DNA from: Stenomitos rutilans HA7619-LM2
GTDB taxonomy: Bacteria; Cyanobacteriota; Cyanobacteriia; Leptolyngbyales; Leptolyngbyaceae
Assembly: GCA_019358945.1 (NCBI GenBank)
Contig: JAHHIE010000008.1
Coordinates: forward strand, 1 to 64,000
Length of the DNA stretch: 64,000 nt
Reading direction: 5' to 3'
Shown: positions 1-8,507 of the stretch, one piece after another
Position numbering within the stretch: the stretch's first letter is position 1
Layout: each line of letters opens with the position of its first letter
The notes under the pieces: generated by a model
Told to the model about the DNA's origin: nothing
The model's database searches: none
The model's input: the letters and a program-made list of their open reading frames with translations, nothing else
Made by a program: the position numbers and the translations under genes

Positions 1-66
1 ACAACTCAATTCCCGTAACGTCCGGTCTTCTTCTTCGCTCAGCGTCACAGACACAGGAGCAGGCAT
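1..66 (-). CDS. IS630-type transposase, N-terminal fragment (cut by window edge)
   Basis: The ATG lies at 64-66 on the minus strand and the frame stays open to the window edge, giving 22 residues: MPAPVSVTLSEEEDRTLREL followed by SC. This start resembles the helix-turn-helix N-terminus of cyanobacterial IS630-family transposases, in which a T-L-T-x-E-E-x-x-x-L-x-x-L pattern precedes the DNA-binding helices. The element would be bounded between this start and the sulfonate-binding gene at 111, so its terminal repeat should lie in 67-110, but I cannot define it. An HTH protein of another kind with a similar start is possible. Confidence 0.5.
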   Translation of the reverse strand, partial: MPAPVSVTLSEEEDRTLRELSC

Positions 67-110
67 AGTCAAATCTTCTTTGAATCGACACGCTCTATAT
101 TAGGCTTAAT

Positions 111-1133
111 TTGGTTGATCTACTTAGTGCGTTCTCGCTGCTTTTTATACTGGGTCTGAGCATCAGTTTGGTCATTTCGGGGTGGGGTATCTTTAATCCA
201 CTGCAACCTGATACCAACAACAGTCTGGCGGTAGCAGCTCCTGGCAAGGAATTTGTCTTGCGGATTGGGCACCAAAAATTTGATCCATTGACGCTGGTGA
301 AGGCAAAGGGTGCTCTAGAAACCCGCCTCAAGCCATTAGGTGTAACTTCTGTGCAATGGATCGAATTTCCATCAGGCCCACCAATGCTAGAGGCATTGAA
401 TGCAGGCAGCATTGATTTTGCTCGCACGGGTGATACGCCTCCCGTTGTGGCTCAAGCCGTTGGGATTTCGCTTGTGTATGTAGGGAGCAGTGGGCCTAAA
501 GATCAGAGTTCTGCTGTGTTAGTGAAGCGCGGTTCACCCATCAAGACGATCGCGGATTTAAAGGGTAAGAAAGTTGCTTTTGCCAAGGGATCAAGTGCAA
601 ACTATCTGATTGTAAAGATCTTAGAATCGGGCAAGCTGGCACTCAGCGATATCGAACCTGTGTATCTCGCTCCTGCTGATGCACGTGCCGCCTTTGAGCA
701 GGGTAGTATTGATGCCTGGGTGATTTGGGACCCGTTTTATGCGGCGGCACAGGTGCAATCTGAAGCGCGTGTCGTTCGCAATAGTAGTGGCCTAGTGAAC
801 AATCGAGATTTTTATTTGGCGACAAAAGCCTTTGCTGACCAGCACGCTGATGTGATTAAACAGATTCGAGCAGAGACTCAGACGGTGGCTAGTTGGGCAT
901 CCAAAAATCCAACACAGGTGGCCGCGTTGCTGTCACCCATCTTGAAGCTTGATCCAGGGATTTTAGAGATTGTGACCAAGCGGCGCAACTATGGCTTTGA
1001 ACCTGTGACTCCTCAGATCGTTGCTGAACAGCAAGCGATCGCCGATACGTTTTACAATCTCAAGCTGATTCCCAAAGCCATCAAAATAGCAGACGCTGTG
1101 CATCCATCGGCGATCGCGCTCAATGCCAGGTAA
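111..1133 (+). CDS. ssuA: ABC transporter substrate-binding protein, aliphatic sulfonate type (SsuA-like)
   Basis: A periplasmic solute-binding protein of the SsuA/TauA/NrtA class, 340 residues and close to family length. It is expected to bind alkanesulfonates or taurine and deliver them to an SsuBC permease, which is not in this window. Residues 5-28 form one hydrophobic export segment. The mature part carries typical features: RIGHQKFDPL near the start, GPPMLEALNAGSIDFARTGD in the ligand-cleft region, and GSIDAWVIWDPF around residues 200-212. No ATG is available: the frame opens after a TGA at 81-83 and the first usable start is TTG at 111. Together with the transposase start only 45 bp upstream, this hints that the original 5' end was altered by insertion. 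No lipobox cysteine is seen. Confidence 0.8.
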   Translation: MVDLLSAFSLLFILGLSISLVISGWGIFNPLQPDTNNSLAVAAPGKEFVLRIGHQKFDPLTLVKAKGALETRLKPLGVTSVQWIEFPSGPPMLEALNAGSIDFARTGDTPPVVAQAVGISLVYVGSSGPKDQSSAVLVKRGSPIKTIADLKGKKVAFAKGSSANYLIVKILESGKLALSDIEPVYLAPADARAAFEQGSIDAWVIWDPFYAAAQVQSEARVVRNSSGLVNNRDFYLATKAFADQHADVIKQIRAETQTVASWASKNPTQVAALLSPILKLDPGILEIVTKRRNYGFEPVTPQIVAEQQAIADTFYNLKLIPKAIKIADAVHPSAIALNAR

Positions 1134-1184
1134 CGTGCTTTTCGGCAAAGCGTTCGCTATTTTACCGTTTGACTCACGCTGATC

Positions 1185-1204
1185 AAGGGGGCTTTTGTCC
1201 CCTT
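1185..1204 (+). terminator. possible hairpin terminator after the sulfonate-binding gene
   Basis: AAGGGG at 1185-1190 pairs with CCCCTT at 1199-1204 across an 8-nt T-rich loop, 52 bp after the stop codon. No clean U-tract follows, so termination is only plausible. Confidence 0.3.
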
Positions 1205-1285
1205 TCCTGCATTCTCACCATCGACCTGGAGTTAATGTTCACCTGAATCTAACGTTGACCTGCAAAACCTAAGTTTGTTGCCTTC

Positions 1286-1395
1286 AGGACTTACGCATTT
1301 GCCCCCAAACCCCCAATTCTAGGGGTTTTAATTGGCTCGGTTCCCTCAGAATTGGGGGCTAGGAGGCGAAAGATGACCGCGTTTGCGTAAGTCCT
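1286..1395. repeat. MITE-like inverted-repeat element, 110 bp
   Basis: The element begins AGGACTTACGCA at 1286-1297 and ends with the exact reverse complement TGCGTAAGTCCT at 1384-1395. The inside is rich in runs of C and G (CCCCCAAACCCCCAATTCT, later AATTGGGGGCT) that can fold on themselves. There is no reading frame of note. Short non-coding elements with matching ends of this kind are common in cyanobacterial intergenic DNA. I could not define a target duplication. Confidence 0.6.
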
Positions 1396-1441
1396 AGCCT
1401 TGAATCTCATCGAGTGATCTTCAGGCAAAGTAAATTGCTGC

Positions 1442-2500
1442 ATGACTCATCTTTCTTCAACACCTCAGCAGGCTCAAAGTAGACAGGCTCAAAATAGACA
1501 GGCTCAGTCTCATCGCCTGTTGGGGCACCTTCCACCCTTTCGTAAAGCAGGCATTTCACCAGCAGCCTGGATAAGCGTAGGGGTGTCTGTAGGCTTGCAT
1601 CTTGGGCTGCTGCTTTTACCTTTTGAAAATGACGAGGTGTCTACTCCGTCGAAGTTGCCAGAAAAACAGATACGCATCACGCAACTGGCAAAGCAGGTAA
1701 AGACGATCGCGGCACCCAAAAAGGCGCTGAAGCCAACCGTGAAGCCCTTGCTGCGTCGTCCAATGCCGTCAATGCCACAGCCAAAAACGCCGTCCGCACC
1801 ACAGACCACTCAACCGCAATCCGCTTCAGGTGCAGGTAGCTGGGATGATTTTCCACTCTATCCAGATGCACAATCAGGCTGCTTTACCCTGTCATCCTGT
1901 TTTCAAACAACTGCTAGTTTGCAGCAGGTTGCGGACTTTTATACTAGAGCCTTACCGGATAAAAAGTATGAGTTTAAGCGGACGTTGAGTGAGGGCGATC
2001 GTCAGGTTTTTCAAGTTTCGCGTAGCGGGTTGTCTCAGTTTTTGAGTTTGCTTCAGACTCAGAGCGGTAGTGTGTTTGTGCTTTCAGCCGCACCGCGATC
2101 GCTAGACGACTTGAAGACAGCCGTTGAGGTACCACCCGAACTCATCACGCTCCTGGGTGATTTGAATGCTCAAACCGCTGCACCCGATCACTTTTTGCAA
2201 CCAGACCTGTTTTACACGCGATCGCGGGAGCAAGGGATTGGCGCTGGCAAACTGATTCCCAAAGCGGGCATTCGGTATATCAGCCTGGTTCCTGGTCAAA
2301 CCGCTGGCAAACTGATGGATGATGTGTTTCGCGCGAATTTGCAAACCAACGATTTTGAAATTACCGATTTGCCACAGCCCTTTGGCGGTGGTAAGGTGTA
2401 CCAAATTCAAAAAGGAGACACGCGGTTCTACCTCAATTTAGTGCCGACTAAAGACAACGCCAGCACTCTCGTCGTTGTTTGGAAAGACCGACCAGAATAA
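1442..2500 (+). CDS. TonB-like membrane-anchored protein of unknown function
   Basis: 352 residues, ATG start. The N-terminus has a small QAQ-rich repeat (residues 10-23), then one membrane segment at about residues 37-60 (W-I-S-V-G-V-S-V-G-L-H-L-G-L-L-L-L-P-F). A basic and proline-rich stretch (about 70-135) follows, rich in lysine, proline and PMPSMPQP-type units. This layout is like TonB: inner-membrane anchor plus periplasm-spanning linker. The C-terminal 210 residues are folded-looking and unlike a classical TonB C-terminal domain. The gene lies upstream of the cellulose cluster, with a convergent lipoprotein gene in between. A role in envelope function is inferred only from architecture. 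Confidence 0.6.
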   Translation: MTHLSSTPQQAQSRQAQNRQAQSHRLLGHLPPFRKAGISPAAWISVGVSVGLHLGLLLLPFENDEVSTPSKLPEKQIRITQLAKQVKTIAAPKKALKPTVKPLLRRPMPSMPQPKTPSAPQTTQPQSASGAGSWDDFPLYPDAQSGCFTLSSCFQTTASLQQVADFYTRALPDKKYEFKRTLSEGDRQVFQVSRSGLSQFLSLLQTQSGSVFVLSAAPRSLDDLKTAVEVPPELITLLGDLNAQTAAPDHFLQPDLFYTRSREQGIGAGKLIPKAGIRYISLVPGQTAGKLMDDVFRANLQTNDFEITDLPQPFGGGKVYQIQKGDTRFYLNLVPTKDNASTLVVVWKDRPE

Positions 2501-2620
2501 GCGGAACCATTGAGCCGCTCGCGACCAAGCTTCTGCTTACAGCGGTTCCTAATGCAATCAGCCACCATCTCATCAAGACGGATGCCGGGTTTAGGGTATT
2601 GGGTGTGGTGGCACCATAAG

Positions 2621-3376
2621 TTAGCGAAAGCGTTGTGAAACCGATAGGGGTGCGGTTGATTGGTTCTCCTTGATCACTGGTAGGTTGGTTTGTGCCAAGG
2701 TACTGGTTGCTGTGTTTGATGACGATCGCAGGGTTAGCGTTTCATCCGAATCAGTTACCTTCAATGCTGATGCAGACTGCTTGACAGTTGGCGGGGTGAC
2801 AGCAAGCGTTTGTTTTGCCTGAAGGTACCACTGCTCATTGGTTGTAAAGCGCACGTTTGGGCCTTCTAACGTTTTGCCCTGGCGTTCTAATTGCTGCTTG
2901 AGCACTTTGGACTGGTTGCCAGGGTCGATCGTGGCTAGAAAGACGACTTCAGGGCTGGGTTGTAGCGGCCCTAACTGGCGCTGGTTCGCTTGCCACACTT
3001 CCTGATATTGACCATCCGGTGCGCTTTGCCACAGTTTAAGCGTTGCTTGCCAGCGACCTTGCGACACAATGACCGTCTGACGATCAAGGATGGCGTAGTT
3101 TGGTGTGGCTGCTGGTGCGATCGCCTGGGAAGCAGTAGCCAGAGGACGAATCCCTTGCACAATAATCTGGCTTTGATCAGGAACATTAGTGCTACCTGAA
3201 ACGGTGAAAACACCTAGACGGTTCGATGGCTCAACGTTCAGACTCAGTTCTACCTGAGACGATCGCTGCTGGGTGCAACTAACCGTTAGTAGTAATAATG
3301 CAGTGCCAATGGCTTTGGCTGACCAGTGAAAAGTCTGATTTAGGCGTAGGGCACTGGGCAATAGAACGTTAGACAT
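2621..3376 (-). CDS. putative lipoprotein of unknown function
   Basis: 251 residues when started at the ATG at 3374-3376, chosen over an upstream start at 3511 because it is preceded by AAGGA at good spacing and places a signal peptide directly at the N-terminus. The segment GTALLLLTVSC ends in a lipobox cysteine at residue 34. The mature protein contains a region resembling a carbohydrate- or Ig-like beta domain (GVFTVSGSTNVPDQSQIIVQ), followed by a low-complexity C-terminus rich in Thr, Ser and Gln. I do not recognise the family. It is transcribed away from the cellulose cluster and convergently with the TonB-like gene, 120 bp apart. Confidence 0.6.
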   Translation of the reverse strand: MSNVLLPSALRLNQTFHWSAKAIGTALLLLTVSCTQQRSSQVELSLNVEPSNRLGVFTVSGSTNVPDQSQIIVQGIRPLATASQAIAPAATPNYAILDRQTVIVSQGRWQATLKLWQSAPDGQYQEVWQANQRQLGPLQPSPEVVFLATIDPGNQSKVLKQQLERQGKTLEGPNVRFTTNEQWYLQAKQTLAVTPPTVKQSASALKVTDSDETLTLRSSSNTATSTLAQTNLPVIKENQSTAPLSVSQRFR

Positions 3377-3563
3377 AATACATCCTTGAGGTTCATTTGT
3401 CGTAGTAGGCTCTTTAGCCCAACTGCTATTACAAAGAACACTTCTTTCAGTATTTCTCCGGAGCTTATTTTCACTGAGCGTAAAGATTGGAGAAGCGGCG
3501 CACAGAGCCATGCAAATGCTTTACACCTGCTTCATCCAACTCGGTTGAATTTTAACTTTAGGT

Positions 3564-3695
3564 GAATGGCACTGAAATAACAATCCGAACTGCCCCCCGC
3601 CCCCAAGTTTGGGGGAGCCAAACCTCAGAGTCCCCCAAATTTGGGGGATTTAGGGGGCGACCAGGGTGAAGCGTGTCCTTAAGTCAGCGCCATTC
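3564..3695. repeat. MITE-like element, 132 bp, with direct repeats of the target
   Basis: The ends are imperfect inverted repeats: GAATGGCACTGAAATAA at 3564-3580 against TTAAGTCAGCGCCATTC at 3679-3695. The element is flanked by the same 10 bases, AACTTTAGGT, at 3554-3563 and 3696-3705, as expected of a target-site duplication. The interior holds two C/G-rich self-complementary blocks (CCCCCAAGTTTGGGGG and CCCCCAAATTTGGGGG, 3600-3650). It encodes no protein. Confidence 0.65.
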
Positions 3696-3791
3696 AACTT
3701 TAGGTGTTTTGAGAGAGCTATTCAGGCTGGTTTTAGCAATGAAATCTCAAACAACTAGTAGTGCTGAGTGGAAATTCAGCAACCCTACTAA

Positions 3792-3847
3792 CTCAGTCCT
3801 CAGCACTCAGTCCTCAGCACTCAGTCCTCAGCACTCAGTCCTCAGCA
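3792..3847. repeat. tandem repeat, four exact copies of a 14-mer
   Basis: CTCAGTCCTCAGCA is repeated four times without change. It lies in the 712-bp gene-free stretch between the lipoprotein gene and the barrel gene. Apart from this repeat and the MITE-like element before it, I see no gene in 3377-4088. Confidence 0.85.
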
Positions 3848-4088
3848 CTGTCTAACCGAAGGGTTGGTGAATTTACACCGTAGAGTACTAGCGCGTTTTC
3901 TAATTCGGAATCTTGTTCAGATTGCATCTAGCTTGCCTCATTAAATTGATTATGCAGGGATTGCTGCTTTTAAGGACGAAGCGGGAATGACTTCGGCTTC
4001 TTCGTAATGCCATGACGTGCATGCTGCATGCGATCGCGTAACCGTGGCCTCCTTAAAAGAATGAGATTGGAGTTTAGTTAATCGTGGT

Positions 4089-5900
4089 GTGAATGGAATG
4101 AGTTCTGAGCTTTCGCCGTCCAATATCTTTACGCCTCTTTCGCCCTGGAAAAGTAGACTGACAGGTCCACTCTCTTTAACGGTCTTTCTGACTGGAGGTG
4201 TAGTCCCCGCAAACCCAGCACCGTTGCCTCAGATTGATCGTGTTGCCTCGCCGTCCCAACAAATGTTGGCAGAACAAGCCTCGCTGGCTGCTTTGCGCGT
4301 GAGACAACAGGACGCGCTACAGCCAACGATCACCACTGCTGCGATCGCGCCTCCCCAATCGCTTCCCTCTGTAGAAACGTCACCATCTAGCTACAACAGC
4401 GAAGAAGCATTGATTGGGCAGATGGCAGGTAAGCCTGCGGCAACTCGTGCCAAACCTGCAAACGTAACGTCGCCTGCATTCTCACCTCCCACTGCTGCCA
4501 TTACAGCCTCAAAGCGTGCGGTACCTGCGGCAAAACCTCAGAAGGCACCCATTCTCATCACCGCCGGCACGAATTCTGATCTGGGACTAAACCTATTTGC
4601 GCCCTCCCCGGAGGATGGCTGCGGTGCTCAGTGTGGTGGCTCTTTGCTGCCAGTGCCCAAACTTCCCCGGTGGGGTTCGCCAACTCTGGCGCAGTCAACG
4701 CCACCCCCGCCTTACCCAACCCTGCCAACACCTAGCTTGCTAGATGGGTCGATGCCACCTGGAATCATGCCTACGGGGACAGTACCCACAGGCGGGATGA
4801 CCAGTGAGCCGCTGCAACTGCCGACGAGCAGCCCGGCCAGCATTCAACCGCCTGGGTTAAGAACGCAGGCTGAAACGACACCAACACCCCGAAAAACGCT
4901 GCTTCGCACGACAGCACTGAGCGATCCATCGATTAAGCTGCAAGGGGTTTATCTGTATCAAGGGGATGAATCATCGGCACGGGCACGTTTGTCAATTTCG
5001 TATCCGCTTACCCCCCACCTACTGTTTGGTGCCACCTTTGACCTGACAGATGGCAATGCGTTTGCCGATTCTCAGACGCAAGGCTTTAGCGTGAATGAGC
5101 TCTACCTGGCAGCCTCACTACCAGAATTGCCCAATCTGCGCTTAGTAGTCGGGCAACTCGATTTAACGTCCTATTTCGATCGCAACAGCTTTGCCAAAGA
5201 TGGTGCAACGCATTTCTTTAACTCCGTCTTCCAAACGAACCCAGCCCTCAGCGCGACGGGCATTTCGTCTCGTCCGGGCGCACTCATCAACTGGACGCTA
5301 ACAGACAACATCGAAGCAAAGGCCGCTGTGTTTTCGTCCTCACGGAACTTAGGCGATTTCAGTCTGGACGGGTTTGCGGGCGAAGTTGGCATTCGCTACG
5401 GCAATGCGGTGATTCGAGGCACCTACGTCACCGATCGAGATGCGGGCACCCGCGATGGCTTCCGAGAGATTTTTCAGGTGGCTCGTGGAGGTGGCGTGAC
5501 GGGCTTCTTGAAGGGCGATCGGGAAGAAGCTTATGGTCTGAACGGCGAGTTGTTTATCCCGAACCTGAAAATGGGTCTCTTTGCTCGCTACGGACGCTAC
5601 AACAACGACGCAATTAATCGCAGTGCCGAAACCTACAGCCTGGGATTCAACTTTCTGGATGTCTTTGCCCCAGACGATCGCCTGGGCTTAGCCTATGGTC
5701 GCGGTCTGTCAAACGAAGCGCTACGGCGAGAAGCAGGAGCCAGAAATCCCGATGTGCTGGAGCTTTTCTACGATTTTCGCTTTTTGCCAAACCTGAGACT
5801 GGGCTTCTCGATTCAAGAACGCAATGAGTTCTCGGAAATTATTGCAGGTGTTCGGGTTAAGACCGAGTTTGATGTCACGCCGAGGGGAAAGGGGCTTTAA
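4089..5900 (+). CDS. proline-rich outer-membrane beta-barrel protein, candidate cellulose export channel
   Basis: 603 residues. The N-terminal half (about 1-285) has a hydrophobic export segment near residues 25-45, then a long linker rich in Pro, Ala, Thr and Ser with TPPPPYPTLPTP-like runs. From about residue 290 to the end the sequence alternates polar and apolar residues with many Gly, Phe and Tyr (LQGVYLYQGD; GLFARYGRYNN; LGLAYGRGLS; LELFYDFRFLPNLRLGFSIQ), as in 16-strand porins of the OprB carbohydrate-selective type. It is the first gene of a same-strand cluster with a TPR protein, BcsZ, BcsB and BcsA. I infer that it supplies the outer-membrane pore which in proteobacteria is the C-terminal barrel of BcsC. 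A general sugar porin is the alternative. Confidence 0.65.
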   Translation: MNGMSSELSPSNIFTPLSPWKSRLTGPLSLTVFLTGGVVPANPAPLPQIDRVASPSQQMLAEQASLAALRVRQQDALQPTITTAAIAPPQSLPSVETSPSSYNSEEALIGQMAGKPAATRAKPANVTSPAFSPPTAAITASKRAVPAAKPQKAPILITAGTNSDLGLNLFAPSPEDGCGAQCGGSLLPVPKLPRWGSPTLAQSTPPPPYPTLPTPSLLDGSMPPGIMPTGTVPTGGMTSEPLQLPTSSPASIQPPGLRTQAETTPTPRKTLLRTTALSDPSIKLQGVYLYQGDESSARARLSISYPLTPHLLFGATFDLTDGNAFADSQTQGFSVNELYLAASLPELPNLRLVVGQLDLTSYFDRNSFAKDGATHFFNSVFQTNPALSATGISSRPGALINWTLTDNIEAKAAVFSSSRNLGDFSLDGFAGEVGIRYGNAVIRGTYVTDRDAGTRDGFREIFQVARGGGVTGFLKGDREEAYGLNGELFIPNLKMGLFARYGRYNNDAINRSAETYSLGFNFLDVFAPDDRLGLAYGRGLSNEALRREAGARNPDVLELFYDFRFLPNLRLGFSIQERNEFSEIIAGVRVKTEFDVTPRGKGL

Positions 5901-5904
5901 GCAG

Positions 5905-6015
5905 AGAGTGGGAAGTAGGGAGTGGGGAATAGGGCTAAAGGCTAAAAAGCTGATAGCTGATGGCTGATTGCTGACCGCTCAAGCAACTCAAAACTCAAAG
6001 CTCAAAACTCAAAAC
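5905..6015. repeat. cluster of short intergenic repeat units
   Basis: Three simple-repeat families lie together between the barrel and TPR genes: AGTGGGAAGTAGGGAGTGGGG, then GCTGATAGCTGATGGCTGATTGCTGACCGCT, then AACTCAAAACTCAAAGCTCAAAACTCAAAAC. Relatives of all three recur in this window (for example 50994-51027, 53211-53307 and inside sbcC). Confidence 0.7.
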
Positions 6016-6079
6016 GATCAGCCATCTGTAAGGGTGCTTTCAGTGCAACTTCTATCGTGTATTCATACTGGGTGGAGCC

Positions 6080-8401
6080 ATGTTTCAGGGTAAGCGAGCG
6101 CAACGGTTCATTCGGGTCATTTGTCTAGTAGGGCTTTTGACTGGCATGCCTCTGATCCAACCGTCAGAGATGCCGATCGCACAAGCTCAGGAAGCCATTC
6201 CAGCCGCAGTCAGGCAGGGATTTACGCTGCTGGGGCAGGGGTTGGTGAATGATGCGATCGCGACGTTTCGGAGTGCGGTGCAGCAATATCCTGGCTCGAT
6301 TGAAGCAAAGTTGGGGCTGGCGATCGCTTACCGTCGAGCAGGCCGGGATGGCGATGCCTGGAATACATATCAGCAAGTGCTGGTGCAGGAACCGAACAAT
6401 CAACTGGCGCTGAGAACGATCGGCATTTTGGGGAGCTTTCGCCCTGAGTGGCAGCAAAAAGGCGTTGAGGCGCTGACAACTCTCATTACCCTCAACCCAA
6501 ATGATCTGGATGCACGCGCGCAACGGGCGTTGCTGTATGGCTATCAGGGGCAATTTGCCGCCGCGCTAACCGATTATGAGTTGGTGCTTCAGCAAAACCC
6601 AACGCCAGATGTCATTCTTGGGGCAGCCCAGGTTTACACCTACAGCGGCAACTATGCCAAAGGGCTGGCGTTGTTTAACCGCTATGAGTCTCTGGGAAAA
6701 CCCATCACAGGCAAAGCGACGATCGCGTATGCGCGCGCACTCCGAGGGACGGGTAAGGCAGCAGAGGCCGTGACGCTGCTTCAGGCACAGTTGCCACGCC
6801 AGTTGAATGCGACGGCGATTCAGATCCGATCGGAACTTTCGCAGGCGTATCTGGACAATCGGCAACTGACGGAAGCGCTGGCTGTGCTTGATCCGCTGCG
6901 TGGGCGATCGGATGCTCGGCTTGCTTTAGCACGGGCGTTAAACGAAATTGGGCAGCGGCAAAATCTGTTAGCCCTGCTGAGCGAGGCAGCTGGTCTTTAT
7001 CGTCAGGCACTGCTTAGCACACCCAATCCATCGCCCCTGTTTGTGCGCGAAGTGGCCGATGTCTTGAGTAGCATTCCGTCACAGCGTCAGACCGCACTCC
7101 AACTCTACACCCAGCTTGTGCAGCAGCAACCGAACGATCGCGTTCTGGCCTTGCAAAAGTTAACGCTGGAAAATCAACTGGGTCTGCTTTCTAGAGCCGA
7201 TTTGCGACAACAACTGCGATCGCTGCTGCAACCGTTGCCTACCAATCCTGTTGAGCAGCAGGCGATCGCGCAGGCGCTGGTACGCATCGACCCCGATCCG
7301 GATTTGCTGCCCGTTTACCAGAGCTTGCTACAAGCAAATGTGAACGAACCGTTTCTCAACTTTCGACTGGCGCAACTGCTGATTGAGCAGAATGATCTTG
7401 CGGGTGCTAAAGCGGCTCTGTCTGCTTATCAAGCCACTCCGATGGGCGCAAACGATCGGGCACCTGCCTTGCTGCTGGCTGAAATCGATCGTCGCCAGGG
7501 AAATCTTGATGCAGCAGCCCAGCGCTACCAGACTCTGACCAGTGATACTAGCGCTGATCTCGATGTGCAAACCGCTGCATTACGGGGTTTAGCCGGAATT
7601 CGTCTGGCACAGGGTCGTGCAGGTGACGCGCTGGCTTTGTATGACCAGCTTGTGACTAAGAATCCTCAAGATTTGCAGGTGCAGCTAGGGCGTACCAGCG
7701 TGGCCTATCAAGCCGGAAAAATCTCTGCAACAGAAGCCGAAGCGGTGCTGAATGCATGGCTACAGGCACGTTCTCCCAGCGATGCGCCGCCTGAACTGTA
7801 CAGTCTGGTCGGAGCTTTACCGCCATCACCTCAGCACGAAGCCCTCTACACCCGACTAGTGGAAGCCGATCCGAGTAATGTGCAGGTGCAGGTGCGGTTG
7901 GTGGAAGTGCTGGCCCAGCGCGATCCCTATCGAGCACAGGCTCAGGTCAATCAACTGTTGGCGCGGGTTCGAGCCATGGGCACGGGCGATCGCAACAACG
8001 TTGGGCTGTACTTCTTGCAGGGTCAGCTTGCTCAGGCATTAGGCAAGCTGGATCAGGCCGATGCGGCATATCAGGCAGTCCTGGCGCGACAGCCGGATAA
8101 CGCCGATGCGCTTTCGGCCCTGGGTGGCATCCGCTTTCAGCAGCGTCGTTTTGATTCGGCATCCAGCCTGTATTCGCAGGTGTTGACGTTTAGACCCGAT
8201 GATTTCGATGCCCGGAAGTCTCTGGCAGAACTCGCCGCTGCACAGGGCAATGCGTTGGAGGCCATGCGCCAGTTTGAGCAACTGCAACTGCAACAGAGTG
8301 CGAATGGTAGTGCCGATCCAAACCTGTCGCGTCGGATGCAGCAGCTTCAGGAAGACTTTCTGCAACGACGGGGCTTTCAGCCGTCCTGGGAGCGCTATTG
8401 A
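6080..8401 (+). CDS. periplasmic TPR protein, BcsC-like scaffold of cellulose secretion
   Basis: 773 residues with an N-terminal signal peptide (residues 12-36, cleavage expected after AQA) followed almost wholly by tetratricopeptide repeats, from about residue 42 (AVRQGFTLLGQGLVNDAIATF) to the end. Typical repeat signatures include YRRAGRDGDAW, YGYQGQFAAALTDYE and ALGKLDQADAAYQAVL. Its size and content match the periplasmic TPR part of BcsC, but it stops before any barrel. It is 178 bp downstream of the barrel gene and 106 bp upstream of bcsZ, all on one strand. GGTGGAG upstream of the ATG is a good ribosome site. Expected role: guiding the glucan chain across the periplasm between BcsA-BcsB and an outer-membrane pore. 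Confidence 0.75.
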   Translation: MFQGKRAQRFIRVICLVGLLTGMPLIQPSEMPIAQAQEAIPAAVRQGFTLLGQGLVNDAIATFRSAVQQYPGSIEAKLGLAIAYRRAGRDGDAWNTYQQVLVQEPNNQLALRTIGILGSFRPEWQQKGVEALTTLITLNPNDLDARAQRALLYGYQGQFAAALTDYELVLQQNPTPDVILGAAQVYTYSGNYAKGLALFNRYESLGKPITGKATIAYARALRGTGKAAEAVTLLQAQLPRQLNATAIQIRSELSQAYLDNRQLTEALAVLDPLRGRSDARLALARALNEIGQRQNLLALLSEAAGLYRQALLSTPNPSPLFVREVADVLSSIPSQRQTALQLYTQLVQQQPNDRVLALQKLTLENQLGLLSRADLRQQLRSLLQPLPTNPVEQQAIAQALVRIDPDPDLLPVYQSLLQANVNEPFLNFRLAQLLIEQNDLAGAKAALSAYQATPMGANDRAPALLLAEIDRRQGNLDAAAQRYQTLTSDTSADLDVQTAALRGLAGIRLAQGRAGDALALYDQLVTKNPQDLQVQLGRTSVAYQAGKISATEAEAVLNAWLQARSPSDAPPELYSLVGALPPSPQHEALYTRLVEADPSNVQVQVRLVEVLAQRDPYRAQAQVNQLLARVRAMGTGDRNNVGLYFLQGQLAQALGKLDQADAAYQAVLARQPDNADALSALGGIRFQQRRFDSASSLYSQVLTFRPDDFDARKSLAELAAAQGNALEAMRQFEQLQLQQSANGSADPNLSRRMQQLQEDFLQRRGFQPSWERY

Positions 8402-8457
8402 CGGTTGCAGTTGTACCACAGGGCAGCGATGGAAATTTGGGATGTTGCCTGCGGTAG

Positions 8458-8497
8458 GCACGTTTGAAGGGCACGTTTGAAGGGCAGTGTTTGAAGG
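8458..8497. repeat. three-copy short direct repeat before bcsZ
   Basis: GCACGTTTGAAGG occurs twice in direct succession (8458-8470, 8471-8483), followed by the variant GCAGTGTTTGAAGG (8484-8497), ending 10 bp before the bcsZ start codon. It may overlap the ribosome-binding region, as AAGG is the only Shine-Dalgarno-like motif there. Confidence 0.7.
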
Positions 8498-8507
8498 GTG
8501 ATACACG

